Positions 39,464 through 41,611 of a stretch of DNA of 41,611 bases are shown here, piece after piece (the first letter of the stretch is position 1; each line of letters begins with the position of its first letter). A model generated the notes under the pieces. It ran no database searches and was not told the origin of the DNA. It worked only from the letters and a program-made list of their open reading frames with translations. The position numbers and the translations under genes are program-made. Origin of the DNA: CAYRUP01 sp964489265 (GTDB taxonomy: Bacteria > Pseudomonadota > Gammaproteobacteria > DSM-16500); assembly GCA_964489265.1 (NCBI GenBank), contig CAZAXX010000010.1, forward strand, positions 1 through 41,611, given 5' to 3'.

Positions 39464-41407
39464 ATGCCTGTCATTACTTTACCAGATGGAAGCCAAAAAC
39501 ATTTTGAGAGTGCAATTACGGTTGCGCAAATAGCCGCGAGTATTGGCGCGGGATTAGCGAAAGCTGCAATTGCCGGCAAAGTGGATGGTAAGTTGGTTGA
39601 TACATCTTATTTAGTCGAAAAAGATGCGACCATTTCAATCGTTACAGAAAAAGATCCGGCCGCACTGGAAGTGATTCGTCATTCCACGGCGCATTTGCTT
39701 GCGCAAGCGGTCAAATCTCTTTTCCCAACCGCACAAGTGACAATTGGTCCTGTGATTGAAGATGGTTTTTATTACGACTTTGCATTTGGGCGGCCATTTA
39801 CGCCGGATGATTTAGTACGTATTGAAGAAAAGATGCATGAGTTGGCAAAAAAAGAATTTGTTGTCACTCGCACTATTATGTCTCGTGAAGAAGCCATTCG
39901 TTTTTTCCGTAAATTAGGCGAAGAATACAAAGCCAAAATTATTGAAGATATTCCGGCGGATCAAACCCTCACTTTGTATCAGCAAGGCGATTTTATCGAT
40001 TTATGTCGAGGTCCGCATGTTCCAAATACGGGTAAGTTAAAAGCCTTTAAACTTACCAAATTGGCGGGCGCCTATTGGCGTGGTGATTCCAATAATGAAA
40101 TGCTGCAACGTATTTATGGCACTGCGTGGGCTGATAAAAAAGCGTTGGATGAGTATTTGCTGAGACTAGAAGAAGCAGAAAAACGCGACCATCGTAAAAT
40201 TGCTAAGACCTTAGATTTGTTTCATATGCAAGAAGAAGCACCTGGCATGGTGTTTTGGCATCCAAATGGTTGGGCTATCTATCGTCAGATTAGAGATTAC
40301 ATTAGCCAACGTGTTGGAGAAGATGGTTATCAAGAAATTTCGACACCACAGCTAGTTGATCTTGAGCTTTGGAAAAAGTCCGGTCACTGGGCTATGTTTA
40401 GTGAAGAAATGTTTACGGTAGAGGCAGATGATCACCATTTTGCGCTTAAGCCCATGAGTTGTCCCTGCCACGTGCAGGTTTTCAAGCAAGGTTTACGCAG
40501 TTATCGCGATTTGCCGTTGCGGTTGGCAGAATTCGGCTGTTGTCATCGCAATGAATTATCCGGTGCGATGCACGGCTTAATGCGAGTCCGCCAAATGGTG
40601 CAGGATGATGCTCATATTTTCTGTATGGAAGATCAGCTGCAAAGTGAGTCTGCACGGTTTATTAACCTGGTGTTGGATGTCTATCGCGACTTTGGTTTTA
40701 ACGAAGTAATCATCAAGCTTGCCACTCGTCCAGAAAAACGTATTGGTTCGGATGAGTTATGGGATATTGCTGAAAATGCGCTGGCGACCTCTCTCAAACA
40801 GGCCGGCTTAGCCTATGAGATAAAGCCTGGAGAAGCTGCTTTTTATGGCCCCAAGATTGAGTTTCATTTAAGAGACTCCATTGGCCGAACCTGGCAATGC
40901 GGCACCTTGCAGGTCGATTATAACCAGCCTGAGCGTTTAGATGCTTATTATATAGCTGAAGATAGCAGTAAAAAGGTCCCAGTGATGTTACATCGGGCCA
41001 TTTTGGGGTCCTTGGAACGATTTATTGGTATTTTAATTGAAAACTATGCGGGCAAAATGCCCGTCTGGTTAGCCCCAACTCAAGCCGTTGTGATGAATAT
41101 TACCGACCGAGCGGCCGATTTTGGTGAAGAAATTGCAAATTTCTTAAAAAAACACGGCATTCGAGCAAAATCGGACTTGAGAAATGAGAAGATCGGCTTT
41201 AAAATCCGCGAACACACATTACAGAGTGTGCCCTACCTGTTAGTGGTAGGGGATCGTGAAGTAGAATCGCGTACTGTTTCGGTAAGGACCCAACAGGGTA
41301 CAGATTTGGGTAGCGTGTCTTTAGACCAGCTGCTCGTTCTGTTAAATGAAGCAATATCGCGACGGGGTCGAACTGACGTACCCTCTGCATCAGCCGTAAC
41401 GATGTAG
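39464..41407 (+). CDS. thrS: Threonyl-tRNA synthetase
   Basis: It attaches threonine to tRNA-Thr and edits mischarged serine. 647 aa from the ATG at 39464 (MPVITLPDGSQ), where GAGG is 9 nt upstream; the longer ORF start at 39422 lies in the terminator. The N-terminal TGS domain (1-60) is followed by the editing domain with His73 and His77 (HSTAH), and DLCRGPHVP. The class II core has the zinc ligand Cys in MSCPCHVQ, and motif 2 FGCCHRNELSGAMHGLMRVR. The anticodon-binding domain closes with RDLRNEKIGFKIRE, SVPYLLVVGDREVESR. It is followed by infC, the usual order thrS-infC-rpmI-rplT. Confidence 0.97.
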   Translation: MPVITLPDGSQKHFESAITVAQIAASIGAGLAKAAIAGKVDGKLVDTSYLVEKDATISIVTEKDPAALEVIRHSTAHLLAQAVKSLFPTAQVTIGPVIEDGFYYDFAFGRPFTPDDLVRIEEKMHELAKKEFVVTRTIMSREEAIRFFRKLGEEYKAKIIEDIPADQTLTLYQQGDFIDLCRGPHVPNTGKLKAFKLTKLAGAYWRGDSNNEMLQRIYGTAWADKKALDEYLLRLEEAEKRDHRKIAKTLDLFHMQEEAPGMVFWHPNGWAIYRQIRDYISQRVGEDGYQEISTPQLVDLELWKKSGHWAMFSEEMFTVEADDHHFALKPMSCPCHVQVFKQGLRSYRDLPLRLAEFGCCHRNELSGAMHGLMRVRQMVQDDAHIFCMEDQLQSESARFINLVLDVYRDFGFNEVIIKLATRPEKRIGSDELWDIAENALATSLKQAGLAYEIKPGEAAFYGPKIEFHLRDSIGRTWQCGTLQVDYNQPERLDAYYIAEDSSKKVPVMLHRAILGSLERFIGILIENYAGKMPVWLAPTQAVVMNITDRAADFGEEIANFLKKHGIRAKSDLRNEKIGFKIREHTLQSVPYLLVVGDREVESRTVSVRTQQGTDLGSVSLDQLLVLLNEAISRRGRTDVPSASAVTM

Positions 41408-41484
41408 AACCGGACGTTGTCCCGAGAACTTAAATTATCCCGGTTATTTTAGGGATCCGACAAAAATGATTGGAGGAAACGAGA

Positions 41485-41611
41485 ATTAGCGCAGAAAAGA
41501 AACCTCGGATTAATGAGGAGATTAGAGTCCCAGAAGTCCGATTAATTGATGCTGATGGTAATCAATTAGGTGTTGTTTCATCCCGCGAAGCGCGGCGTAT
41601 TAGTGAAGAGG
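41485..41611 (+). CDS. infC: Translation initiation factor IF-3 (5' end, AUU start)
   Basis: The reading frame begins at ATT 41485 with GGAGG 8 nt upstream: (M)SAEKKPRINEEIRVPEVRL, then IDADGNQLGVVSSREARRI and the window edge. RINEEIRVPEVRLIDADG matches the N-terminal domain of IF-3 (E. coli RINGEIRAQEVRLTG). There is no in-frame ATG or GTG upstream between the thrS stop and this point that has a ribosome-binding site. The rare AUU start is a hallmark of infC, used for feedback by IF-3 itself. Only 42 codons are in the window. IF-3 keeps the 30S subunit free and checks the start codon. Confidence 0.95.
   Translation, partial: MSAEKKPRINEEIRVPEVRLIDADGNQLGVVSSREARRISEE

Overview
The window looks like a chromosomal segment of an AT-rich, host-associated gammaproteobacterium, most likely in the order Legionellales (Coxiella/Berkiella/Aquicella-like). 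The reasons are the gammaproteobacterial housekeeping proteins (Mfd, UvrB, ThrS, PyrB/PyrI and PrpBCD all read as close relatives of their E. coli-type counterparts) mixed with large eukaryote-like proteins typical of Dot/Icm-type effectors: a transglutaminase-like plus protein-kinase giant, an ankyrin protein, a TPR protein and an effector-like GTPase. The genus is inferred, not proven. No secretion-system gene is present in the window.

Layout. 1-712: 5' part of an EamA/DMT permease gene, cut by the window edge. 776-8328 (all minus strand): a four-gene accessory island of a 363-aa protein with a Cys-His-Asp triad, a 1380-aa transglutaminase-like/kinase/repeat protein, an ankyrin protein and a TPR protein. 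The first two have possible two-component response-regulator boxes upstream. 8372-15295 (minus): complete carA-carB-pyrB-pyrI-pyrC operon for the first three steps of pyrimidine synthesis; the CarA, CarB and probably PyrC sequences read more like animal CAD than like E. coli. 15296-15608: non-coding, with a mobile-looking palindromic repeat. 15609-19889 (minus): mfd followed by an unknown four-helix membrane protein.

20017-23871 (plus): maeA (NAD malic enzyme), a periplasmic protein, a tandem pair of SMR transporters and a glycerophosphodiester phosphodiesterase. 23875-25689 (minus): cyclic-nucleotide-binding-domain patatin lipase. 25858-28183 (plus): CvpA-family membrane protein and a GTPase with a C-terminal membrane anchor. 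28193-28430: clustered palindromic repeats. 28423-32334 (minus): methylcitrate operon prpB-prpC-prpD with an unknown 149-aa gene at its end. 32436-34528 (minus): catalytic-residue-lacking SDR, an outer-membrane beta-barrel and a small secreted Gly-Tyr-rich protein. 34725-36050 (minus): tRNA-Asn and an aspartate aminotransferase. 36197-41611 (plus): peptide deformylase, lipoprotein, uvrB, tRNA-Val, thrS and the start of infC with its AUU start codon.

How it fits together. The core genes give de novo pyrimidines, propionate/odd-chain or branched-chain catabolism (prp), malate-to-pyruvate conversion, DNA repair (mfd, uvrB) and translation. The accessory genes cluster at 0.7-8.3 kb, and single unknown genes are attached to the ends of housekeeping operons. 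A palindromic repeat family, bounded by TGTCATCC/GGATGACA, is scattered between genes. The points most worth following up are the 1380-aa protein with its alternating A-B-A-B-A repeat, the CAD-like pyrimidine operon, the SMR pair in which one partner lacks the essential glutamate, and the hairpin that contains the uvrB ribosome-binding site.
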